DNA from: Bryobacterales bacterium
GTDB lineage: Bacteria > Acidobacteriota > Terriglobia > Bryobacterales > Bryobacteraceae
Direction of reading: 5' to 3'
NCBI GenBank assembly: GCA_009697495.1
Contig: SHUN01000084.1
Location: forward strand, 1 to 9,131
DNA: 9,131 nucleotides
Below the pieces are notes generated by a model. It was not told the origin of the DNA. It made no database searches and saw only the letters and a program-made list of their open reading frames with translations. Within the stretch, counting starts at the first letter, position 1; each line of letters starts with the position of its first letter. The position numbers and the translations under genes were made by a program. Below are positions 1 to 5,690 of the stretch, in pieces.

Positions 1-53
1 GTAAACAGTTGAATCTATGGGACTTCTAACCGGACAGCAGTGACCCAAGGTAG

Positions 54-86
54 GAGCCGTATGCGCTAATAGCGCCCGTACGGATC
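54..86 (+). ncRNA. Group II intron domain V hairpin
   Basis: Domain V is the catalytic core of group II introns and carries the metal-binding AGC triad. Here 54-62 pairs with 78-86: G54-C86, A55-T85, a G56/A84 mismatch, C57-G83, C58-G82, G59-C81, T60-A80, A61-T79 and T62-G78 wobble. The usual two-nucleotide bulge falls at 76-77. The upper stem is 63-66 with 72-75, capped by TAATA. The AGC triad is at 55-57. The hairpin is 33 nt against the common 34, because the upper stem is short. G56 facing A84 rather than the usual U is slightly unusual. The pairing was worked out by eye. Confidence 0.8.
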
Positions 87-126
87 TGTGCGGGGGGCGG
101 TCAGTGCTGACCGTGCCTACCGCGAC
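87..126 (+). ncRNA. Group II intron domain VI with candidate branch point and 3' splice site
   Basis: Domain VI supplies the branch-point adenosine for lariat formation. CGGTCA (98-103) pairs perfectly with TGACCG (108-113) around a GTGC loop. The G-run at 92-97 can pair with the C-rich strand 114-120, leaving A119 as the natural bulged branch point. A119 is the eighth base from the inferred 3' splice junction (126|127), a typical distance. The junction is inferred from the CCTACCGCGAC ending. Confidence 0.7.
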
Positions 127-154
127 CCGATTTCCACAGGCTCAGTCTTTGAAA

Positions 155-1069
155 CTACGTCCTCGGTGCGCGCAACCACTTGTTGAAATAGGCCACCGTT
201 TCCGCCCAGGCCGCGCACGCGGCTTCGGCGTTGTAAGCCGCGCCCGTATCGTTGTGGAAGGCGTGGCCCACGCCTTCGTAAACTCGGATTCCAAATACTT
301 TTTGCCTCGCCAGCAGTTCCGTCATCACCGGCGCGAGTCGCGCTGTCAATGCACGGTCCCGCTCGGCATAGACCATCAGCACCGGAGTTTGAATTCCAGC
401 AATCTGTTCTATCGCAGGGGGGGCTCCGTAGAACGGCACCGCCGCCGCCAATTCCGGCAAATTGACCACCAGATCCCACACGTTGGCACCGCCGGCGCAA
501 TAGCCCGTTACTCCAATCCGGTCATGTTCCACGAACGGCGTGAACTTCAGATAATCCAACGCGCTGATCAAATCGTCGCGCCGCTCAGGAACAGTGGTCC
601 GGCCATAAGCCTGCGTCTGTTGTGTGGCCTCCGGGAAGTTCTGAATGCCGCCCTGTCGCGATAACAAATCTGGGGCAATCGCCGCAAACCCCGCCCGCGC
701 CATCCGCCGGCACACGTCCTTGATATGCTCCACCAATCCGCGGTTCTCATGAATCACAATCACGCCGGGCATCTTCCCGTCCACGCCCTTCGGGTAGGCG
801 AAATGCGCGAACATCTTCACACCATTCGCGGTGTATTCAATGTCCCTTGCCACAATATCCGGAGCGTCCAAAGGCACCTTGATGTTGGCCGGGCAAGCGT
901 TCGGGGTCTGCGCCATCACTTCGGAATAGCTGCCCAAGGCCACGGCCGCCGCCGCGCCGCTGCCGAAAAGCTTGGTTACGCGCGAGATCAACTCGCGCCG
1001 GTCGAATGCACCGTCTACGTACAGGTGCACCAGTTCATTTACGGGGTCTTTTTCGTTTTCGTTGTACAT
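155..1069 (-). CDS. Dienelactone hydrolase family protein with N-terminal export-like region
   Basis: Alpha/beta-hydrolase of the dienelactone hydrolase family, 304 residues. The family hydrolyses lactones or esters using a Cys-Asp-His triad; the substrate here is unknown. Visible motifs are nucleophile Cys191 in GYCAGG, Asp238 in YAERD, His269 in GVGHAFH, and Glu108 in VIHEN, equivalent to the glutamate that orients the nucleophile. Residues 1-55 precede the catalytic domain and contain DRRELISR and then an Ala/Gly-rich hydrophobic stretch (about 36-48). This resembles the YghX-type subgroup and suggests Tat-like export or membrane association, but it is not a textbook Tat motif. The ATG at 1069 was chosen because longer in-frame starts (up to 1234) would overlap the upstream lipocalin-like gene and add residues unlike the family. 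AAGGA at 1090-1086 is 16 nt from the ATG, too far for a normal ribosome binding site. The gene lies 50 bp after the lipocalin-like gene, probably in the same transcript. Confidence 0.88.
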   Translation of the reverse strand: MYNENEKDPVNELVHLYVDGAFDRRELISRVTKLFGSGAAAAVALGSYSEVMAQTPNACPANIKVPLDAPDIVARDIEYTANGVKMFAHFAYPKGVDGKMPGVIVIHENRGLVEHIKDVCRRMARAGFAAIAPDLLSRQGGIQNFPEATQQTQAYGRTTVPERRDDLISALDYLKFTPFVEHDRIGVTGYCAGGANVWDLVVNLPELAAAVPFYGAPPAIEQIAGIQTPVLMVYAERDRALTARLAPVMTELLARQKVFGIRVYEGVGHAFHNDTGAAYNAEAACAAWAETVAYFNKWLRAPRT

Positions 1070-1119
1070 GCCAGTAATAGAGTATTCCTTTACCAGCCCC
1101 CGTTGCGTGTTTGCAGTTG

Positions 1120-1599
1120 TTAACTGTCCCGCTCCCAAATCAATTCCGTTGTCGCGCCGGCCAGCGCCGCTGTTAGCGAGAGCCGCTTTCCTCCGATGAA
1201 ACGGTATGCCCGCCGCAAATCCGTGCCCACCCAACTCGGCACCAGCGCCACTTGCACATGATGAACAACCTCGCCGCCAACCACGTCAAACGTGCCAAAA
1301 TACGAGGCGAATCCGCCCACAGCCTCCCGTATTTCCTCCACGCTCGCTTTGCCCAGCACCATATTCATCCCCGGCGCCACAGTCGATTTCCGCCCCGGAG
1401 TCATCAATTGCGCCGCCATCCTTCCGGCCGTGTCATAGGAAATCCGCCCGATCGGTGTCTTCCCATACGGATAATCCACCCGGCCATCGGCCCACTTCCG
1501 CTCGCAACTGATCAGTTTCCAAACTCCGATAAACCGATCCCGGGGTTCCGCCGCCATCGCCGCGCCGCCCATTAGACTCACTGCCATCCGCCGCTTCAT
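1120..1599 (-). CDS. Lipocalin-like domain protein (Lipocalin_5 type)
   Basis: A 159-residue protein matching the small lipocalin-like family (PF13924 type) across nearly its whole length. Visible signatures are GVWKLIS (25-31), YPYG (43-46), GRISYDTAGRMAAQL (51-65), YFGTF (100-104), HHVQVALVPSWVGTDLRR (113-130) and a final ELIWER strand. Members are thought to form a ligand-binding beta-barrel; ligands and biochemical role are mostly unknown. The first 17 residues (MKRR followed by a short Met/Ala/Gly-rich run ending MAA) look like a weak signal peptide, so export is possible. The ATG at 1599 keeps the KRR positive region; the ATG at 1587 is the alternative. No clear Shine-Dalgarno sequence is present, but TATACT lies at 1615-1610. 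It is the first gene of the minus-strand pair, followed by the hydrolase, and is divergent from the carboxypeptidase gene. Confidence 0.85.
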   Translation of the reverse strand: MKRRMAVSLMGGAAMAAEPRDRFIGVWKLISCERKWADGRVDYPYGKTPIGRISYDTAGRMAAQLMTPGRKSTVAPGMNMVLGKASVEEIREAVGGFASYFGTFDVVGGEVVHHVQVALVPSWVGTDLRRAYRFIGGKRLSLTAALAGATTELIWERDS

Positions 1600-1609
1600 A
1601 ATAGATGCG

Positions 1610-1619
1610 AGTATATAAC
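1610..1619. promoter_or_regulatory. Possible overlapping divergent -10 elements
   Basis: The 26-bp gap between the divergent starts at 1599 (minus) and 1626 (plus) contains AGTATATAAC. On the plus strand TATAAC (1614-1619) would place a transcription start near 1626, the A of the carboxypeptidase ATG. On the minus strand TATACT (1615-1610) would place a start near 1603, four bases before the lipocalin-like ATG. No convincing -35 hexamer was found for either direction. The call rests on -10 similarity and position alone. Confidence 0.35.
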
Positions 1620-1625
1620 GAATCC

Positions 1626-2771
1626 ATGCACCTGCTCTGCCTCGCTCTCATCACATGGAACTTCGACGGCGGCTCCCTCGGCCGTGTCGAAAAAGTCGCC
1701 GATAACCACTGGCGTGCCCACCTCGCCGGCGAATCCGATCAGGACGCCCGCAACCGGCAAGCCAACTGGTATTACTTCCAAGTCGACTCGCCCGCCAACC
1801 AACCCGTCACCATTGACCTCGTCAGCCTCCCCGGCGAATACAACTACAAACCGAACCGCGGCGCCGTCACCGCCGACACGCCCCCGGTGATCAGTTACGA
1901 CAACAAAACCTGGACGCACATTGAGTCCTTCGAATACGACGCGGCCGAACCGCGTATGCGCCTCAAAATCATCCCAAAAACCAAGCGATTCTGGATCGCC
2001 CACGTTCCGCCGTATACGAACCGGCATTTGGCCGCGCTCAGAAAGTGGGCCGGCAACAGTCTTAAGGAAGAGGTAATCGGACAGACCGTCGATAAACGGC
2101 CGATCCCGTTGTGGACCATCGGCGACGGGCCCAAAACTGCCTGGCTGTTCTTCCGTCAACACAGTTGGGAGACGGGGAGTTCCTGGGTGGGAGAAGGGCT
2201 CGTGCGATTCCTGATTGCAAAGGGCGGTGCCGGGATGACATGGAAGATCTTCCCGATGTGCGACCCCGACGGCGTCGCCCGCGGCGGCGTCCGATTCAAC
2301 AAATTCGGCTTCGATCTCAACCGCAATTGGGACACGAACGGCGTTGAGAAAATGCCCGAGATTACTGCTCAGCGCGCCGCCATCAAGGCATGGCTCAACA
2401 CCGGCCGCAAGATCGATTTTGTCTTCAGCCTTCACAACACAGAAACGTCGGAATACCTGGAAGGCCCGCCCGAAAACGGCGGGGCGGGGAAGTTCACAGC
2501 GTTGGCTGAAAGGCTATTTACGCTCCTCGAAACCGAAACCTCCTTCGCCCCGACACGTAAACTTTTCTACTCGGAATCCAGTACAACGGCGGGCCTGCCC
2601 GGCCGCATGACCGTCAGCCAGGGGCTCTATAAAGAGTTCGGACTGCCCGCATTTATCATGGAGCAGCGTATTTCCACGCAGCCGAAATACGGACGGAAAC
2701 CGCTGATCGCTGATCGGCTCCGGTTTGGCGCTGAACTCGCTGTAACGATTCACAAGGCGGTAACGCCCTAA
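1626..2771 (+). CDS. M14 zinc carboxypeptidase, cytosolic-carboxypeptidase (CCP/Nna1)-like
   Basis: Zinc-dependent metallocarboxypeptidase of family M14, 381 residues. Residues about 11-130 form the beta-sandwich N-domain typical of the CCP subfamily, with FDGGSLGRVEKV and NWYYFQV as landmarks. The catalytic domain follows with zinc ligands His179 and Glu182 (HSWE) and His270 (FSLHN), substrate-binding Asn/Arg in DLNRNW (230-235), and probable catalytic Glu346 (AFIMEQR). All key residues are present, so it should be active. Eukaryotic CCPs remove glutamates from tubulin tails; bacterial substrates are largely unknown, and cell-wall or dietary peptides are possible. ATG 1626 was preferred over ATG 1605 because it gives a hydrophobic start (MHLLCLALIT) and clears the divergent gap. 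This hydrophobic run is short, uncharged and abuts the N-domain, so export is uncertain. The propeller gene follows after 8 bp. Confidence 0.9.
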   Translation: MHLLCLALITWNFDGGSLGRVEKVADNHWRAHLAGESDQDARNRQANWYYFQVDSPANQPVTIDLVSLPGEYNYKPNRGAVTADTPPVISYDNKTWTHIESFEYDAAEPRMRLKIIPKTKRFWIAHVPPYTNRHLAALRKWAGNSLKEEVIGQTVDKRPIPLWTIGDGPKTAWLFFRQHSWETGSSWVGEGLVRFLIAKGGAGMTWKIFPMCDPDGVARGGVRFNKFGFDLNRNWDTNGVEKMPEITAQRAAIKAWLNTGRKIDFVFSLHNTETSEYLEGPPENGGAGKFTALAERLFTLLETETSFAPTRKLFYSESSTTAGLPGRMTVSQGLYKEFGLPAFIMEQRISTQPKYGRKPLIADRLRFGAELAVTIHKAVTP

Positions 2772-2779
2772 CTAAGCCT

Positions 2780-4057
2780 ATGAGACTTCTTCTAATCGTG
2801 ATAGCACTCGCACTGTTGGCAGCCGCCGATGCCTCCGACTGGCCCAGATGGCGCGGCCCCAATAACACCGGAGTCGCTCAAGGATCCGCTCCTATCGAGT
2901 GGAACGACACGAAGAACATTGCATGGAAAGCGAACATTCCCGGTCGCGGTCACAGTTCTCCGGTTCTGTGGGGCGATCTGGTTTTCCTTACAACCGCCGT
3001 TCCGACGGCTCCAGTCGCCGCCGCACCGGCGGGCGCGCGCGGCGGCGGCAACATCGCCTCCGGTGTCGAACACAAGTTCATGGTGATGGCCCTCGACCGC
3101 AAGACCGGCAAAACGGTTTGGGAGAAAACGCTGCTCACCACTACGCCGCATGAGGGCTACCACCACCTCTACGGCAGTTTCGCATCTAACTCCCCCATCA
3201 CCGACGGCAAGCTCCTTTATGCCTTCTTCGGCTCCCGCGGCATCTTTGCCCTCGACCTGAAAGGAAACATCGTCTGGCAGAAAACCTTCGGCAAAATGCG
3301 CATGAGGCTCGGTTTCGGCGAAGGTGTTCCAACGGTTCTTGATGGCGAACGGCTGCTGCTGAACTTCGACCAGGAGGACGGTTCTTATCTGCAAGTCCTC
3401 GACAAAAACACCGGCAAAGAAATCTGGAAGGTCGAGCGGCAGGAAGCCAGTTCGTGGTCTCCGCCCTCGGTTGTTACCGTTGGAGGCCGCAAACAAATTG
3501 TCGTCGCCGCCACCAATAAAGTGCGGGCTTATGATTATCAAACTGGAAAGCTGATTTGGGAATGCGCCGGCCTGGGATCCAACGTAATTCCCGCGCCAAT
3601 CTTCCACAATGGCACCGTCATCGTGATGAGCGGTCATCGCGACCCCAACCGGATGGCCATCAAGCTTGGCCGCGACGGCGACCTGACTGGAACCGACGCC
3701 ATTGTCTGGCAGAACACAAAGGGAAACTCTTATACTCCGTCGCCCGTTCTGCACGAAGGCCGGCTGTATTTCGTCACCGATAACGGCATCTTAAGCGCCA
3801 TCAACGCCACCACCGGCGAGCAGCTTTATCAGGAGCGCCTCCCCGGCACTTACTCCCTGAAGGCGTCGCTGGTCGCCGCCAATGGCCACTTGTATGTGTC
3901 AACCGAGCAAGGCGATGTTCTCGTCGTTAAGATGTCGGATAAGTTCGAAGTCGTCGCGACCAACAAAATGACGAACGAATTCTATATCGCCACGCCCGCC
4001 ATTGCCGATGGGGAAATGTATCTTCGCGGCCGGAGCACGCTGTATCTGATTCGCTAG
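2780..4057 (+). CDS. Secreted PQQ-like beta-propeller repeat protein
   Basis: A 425-residue protein made of PQQ-like repeats, probably a seven- or eight-bladed propeller like BamB or quinoprotein dehydrogenases. Residues 1-18 are a clear Sec signal peptide (MRLLL core, AAADA end). The mature part opens with DWPRWRGPNNTGV, common in acidobacterial and planctomycete propellers. Blade signatures are ALDRKTGKTVWEK (104-116), ALDLKGNIVWQK (157-168), VLDKNTGKEIWK (206-217), AYDYQTGKLIWE (250-261) and AINATTGEQLY (340-350). A Pro/Ala/Gly-rich loop occupies about 74-95. No tryptophan-docking or calcium motif proving PQQ use was recognised, so a binding or scaffold role is as likely as enzymatic activity. 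The gene begins 8 bp after the carboxypeptidase stop without an obvious Shine-Dalgarno sequence, suggesting translational coupling. Its end (ATPAIADG then LYLIR) closely resembles that of the other propeller in this window. Confidence 0.9.
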   Translation: MRLLLIVIALALLAAADASDWPRWRGPNNTGVAQGSAPIEWNDTKNIAWKANIPGRGHSSPVLWGDLVFLTTAVPTAPVAAAPAGARGGGNIASGVEHKFMVMALDRKTGKTVWEKTLLTTTPHEGYHHLYGSFASNSPITDGKLLYAFFGSRGIFALDLKGNIVWQKTFGKMRMRLGFGEGVPTVLDGERLLLNFDQEDGSYLQVLDKNTGKEIWKVERQEASSWSPPSVVTVGGRKQIVVAATNKVRAYDYQTGKLIWECAGLGSNVIPAPIFHNGTVIVMSGHRDPNRMAIKLGRDGDLTGTDAIVWQNTKGNSYTPSPVLHEGRLYFVTDNGILSAINATTGEQLYQERLPGTYSLKASLVAANGHLYVSTEQGDVLVVKMSDKFEVVATNKMTNEFYIATPAIADGEMYLRGRSTLYLIR

Positions 4058-4270
4058 CGAATTTACCTCACGGCTCAGCCCGTCGTGGCCATCAGCCAGC
4101 AAGGCAAAGTGCTGTGCGAATGGAGTTGCGATAAGTTACTCGACTTCTTCGTTGGCGAACAACCGAACTCGACGAGTCAGTTCGTGGGCGCCGCCGGCAT
4201 CGCATTCACCGCCGAGGGCTGCGGCAACGCTCTCTCGGCCGTTTCGACAGCCCCGGCCAGTTACTCTGGT
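4058..4270. other. Convergent intergenic region, no assignable gene
   Basis: This 213-bp gap lies between two convergent operons. The plus frame is open without a stop across the gap, in the same frame as the propeller gene after its TAG, and its third codon positions are GC-rich like real genes nearby. There is no credible start with a ribosome binding site and no family match recognised; continuing rightward it merely runs antisense to the DUF1501 gene. Possible weak hairpins are GCCGAG/CTCGGC (4211-4216 with 4234-4239) and GGCCG/CGGCC (4237-4241 with 4254-4258), but no T-tract follows either, so no intrinsic terminator is called. It may be a decayed gene fragment or simple spacer. Confidence 0.4.
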
Positions 4271-5680
4271 CTAAGCCAAAATCTCAGTAACCACACGCGC
4301 CGGAAACTGGTCCGTCAACCGCTCTTTCAAGCCATGCCGCTCGTAGACCAGGTCGCGATGCCGCACGCCCATTTGATTCAAGATCGTCGCATGGAAATCG
4401 TGGACGCTCACTCGGTTCTCCGCCGCCTTGAATCCAATATCATCTGTCGAGCCATACGTCGTCCCGCCCTTCACGCCGCCGCCCGCCATCCACACGCTGA
4501 ACCCATTCGGCCCATGATCGCGCCCAGCCGCTTTTCCGTTGCCTTGCGAGATCGGCAACCGCCCAAACTCGCCGCCCCATACGACCAATGTCGAATCCAG
4601 CAGCCCGCGCTGTTTCAAGTCTTTCAACAGCGCCGCGACCGGCTTATCGGTCTTCCCGCACGCATAATTCAAACTGCCCTGAATGTCTCCATGGGAATCG
4701 AAAATCTGGCTCTCGATATATAACTGGACGAACCGCACGCCGCGCTCAATCAGCCGCCGGGCCATCAGGCAGCGCTTGCCATAGGAAGCCGTCGCGGGCG
4801 CGTTTAATCCGTACGCCTCGCGCGTCGCCTCCGTCTCCTTACTCACATCCAGGGCGTCGGAGGCAGCCATCTGCATTCGCGCCGCCAACTCATAGCTCGA
4901 TATACGCGCGTCCAGTTCCGGCTGATTCGGACGCGCCGCCAAATGCGCCGCGTCCAGCTTGCGCATCAAGTTCCGTTCCGCCTCCACCAGCGGCGCGGGG
5001 ATCTCCGGCCTCGGCTCCAAATTCAACACCGGCGGCCCTTCGGCCCGGAACCGCGTGCCCTGGTAAATCGGCGAGAGCCAAGCCGACTGCCAGTTCGAAA
5101 TCCCATTGATGGGCAACCCCTTCGGGTCATCCAAAACCACGTACGCGGGCAGATTCCGGTTCTCCGTTCCCAGCCCATAGGCCACCCACGCGCCGATGGC
5201 CGGCCGGCTGGCAATGGTCCGCCCGCTGTGCATCAGAAACAGCGCCGGCTCATGGTTGGCATGTTCCCCGTACATGGATCGGATCACCGCGATATCGTCG
5301 ACGCAGCTCGCCAAATGCGGCATCGCGCTCGAAAGCTCCATGCCGCTTTTGCCATGCTTCTTAAACTCAAATGGCGATGGCATCAACACGCCCGGCGTGT
5401 CGCCATTGGAGATGGCAAAACTCAACTCCCTGCTGGGCGGGGACCCGGCGAGTTTGGTCAGCATCGGCTTGGGATCGAACAGATCCACCTGGCTCGGTCC
5501 GCCGTTCATGAATAGCTGTATGACTGCCTTTGCCTTGGGCACAAAATGCGGCTTCTTCGGCGTTAAGTCAAATACTTCGCCGTTGGCATATAGGTCGCCG
5601 CGCAGCAATCCAGCCAGCGCCGCGCCGTGCAGCCCATTCGCCACCGATGAAAAGAAATCGCGCCTGTTTGTCTTAGACAT
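4271..5680 (-). CDS. DUF1501 family protein, Tat-exported
   Basis: A 469-residue protein of the DUF1501 family (PF07394), related in fold to alkaline phosphatase/sulfatase-type enzymes; no activity is established for the family. The N-terminus carries a twin-arginine signal, NRRDFF (5-10), followed by a hydrophobic Ala/Leu/Gly stretch, so export of a folded protein by Tat is expected. Family landmarks are LFMNGGPSQVDLFDPKP (56-72), AVIRSMYGEHANHEPA (131-146), VVWGGEFGR (366-374), GRDHG (386-390) and VHDFHATIL (426-434). Asp, His and Asn/Arg residues in these motifs could bind metal, by analogy with alkaline-phosphatase-like enzymes. ATG 5680 is supported by AAGGG five bases upstream. The gene starts 8 bp after the cytochrome/DUF1553 stop; this pairing is common in planctomycetes and acidobacteria and implies a joint function. 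It is the last gene of its operon. Confidence 0.92.
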   Translation of the reverse strand: MSKTNRRDFFSSVANGLHGAALAGLLRGDLYANGEVFDLTPKKPHFVPKAKAVIQLFMNGGPSQVDLFDPKPMLTKLAGSPPSRELSFAISNGDTPGVLMPSPFEFKKHGKSGMELSSAMPHLASCVDDIAVIRSMYGEHANHEPALFLMHSGRTIASRPAIGAWVAYGLGTENRNLPAYVVLDDPKGLPINGISNWQSAWLSPIYQGTRFRAEGPPVLNLEPRPEIPAPLVEAERNLMRKLDAAHLAARPNQPELDARISSYELAARMQMAASDALDVSKETEATREAYGLNAPATASYGKRCLMARRLIERGVRFVQLYIESQIFDSHGDIQGSLNYACGKTDKPVAALLKDLKQRGLLDSTLVVWGGEFGRLPISQGNGKAAGRDHGPNGFSVWMAGGGVKGGTTYGSTDDIGFKAAENRVSVHDFHATILNQMGVRHRDLVYERHGLKERLTDQFPARVVTEILA

Positions 5681-5685
5681 GGAAA

Positions 5686-5690
5686 CCCTT
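5686..5690 (-). promoter_or_regulatory. Shine-Dalgarno of the DUF1501 gene, overlapping the upstream stop
   Basis: On the minus strand AAGGG occupies 5690-5686, five bases before the ATG at 5680. Its first two bases are the end of the TAA stop (5691-5689) of the upstream cytochrome/DUF1553 gene. This arrangement favours translational coupling and is the best-placed ribosome binding site in the window. Confidence 0.5.

Larger units (their letters stand above)
1..126 (+). mobile_element. Group II intron, 3' end only (domains V and VI)
   Basis: This is the 3' tail of a self-splicing retroelement whose remaining domains and reverse transcriptase/maturase gene lie left of the window. Visible evidence is a domain V hairpin at 54-86 with the typical GAGCCGTATGC start, directly followed by a domain VI-like hairpin at 87-126 with a candidate branch-point A at 119. 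The element ends in AC at 125-126, matching the AY end rule for group II introns. Positions 3-29 could be the last codons of the intron-encoded protein (KQLNLWDF then TAA), but this is only a guess. The intron ends 28 bp before the minus-strand stop codon of the dienelactone hydrolase gene, so it sits in an intergenic site in the opposite orientation to that gene. The intron class cannot be decided from this fragment. Confidence 0.8.

Noticed and set aside
104..664. Plus-strand open frame overlapping the intron end and hydrolase gene
   Set aside because: It spans the intron 3' splice site and is antisense to the hydrolase catalytic region, with no recognisable domain.
1070..1234. N-terminal extension of the dienelactone hydrolase to an upstream start at 1234
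   Set aside because: It would overlap the end of the lipocalin-like gene by over 100 bp and adds residues that look like out-of-frame reading of that gene.
1596..2435. Long open frame on the minus strand (279 codons) opposite the carboxypeptidase
   Set aside because: It lies wholly antisense to an M14 gene with all active-site motifs, has no recognisable domain, and is expected by chance in GC-rich DNA.
2792..3754. Minus-strand open frame of 320 codons opposite the propeller gene
   Set aside because: No family features; the plus-strand gene has a signal peptide and repeated blade motifs, so this is a shadow frame.
4211..4258. Hairpins GCCGAG/CTCGGC and GGCCG/CGGCC as a bidirectional terminator
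   Set aside because: Stems are only 5-6 bp with loops of 12-17 nt and no T-run on either strand; weak pairing is common in GC-rich sequence.
4085..4723. Plus-strand open frame running from the convergent gap into the DUF1501 gene
   Set aside because: Beyond 4270 it is antisense to conserved DUF1501 sequence and has no ribosome binding site; only the 4058-4270 part is kept as an observation.
4943..5515. Plus-strand open frame of 190 codons opposite the DUF1501 gene
   Set aside because: Arg/Pro/His-rich composition typical of an antisense shadow frame, no start signals, fully inside a well-supported gene.
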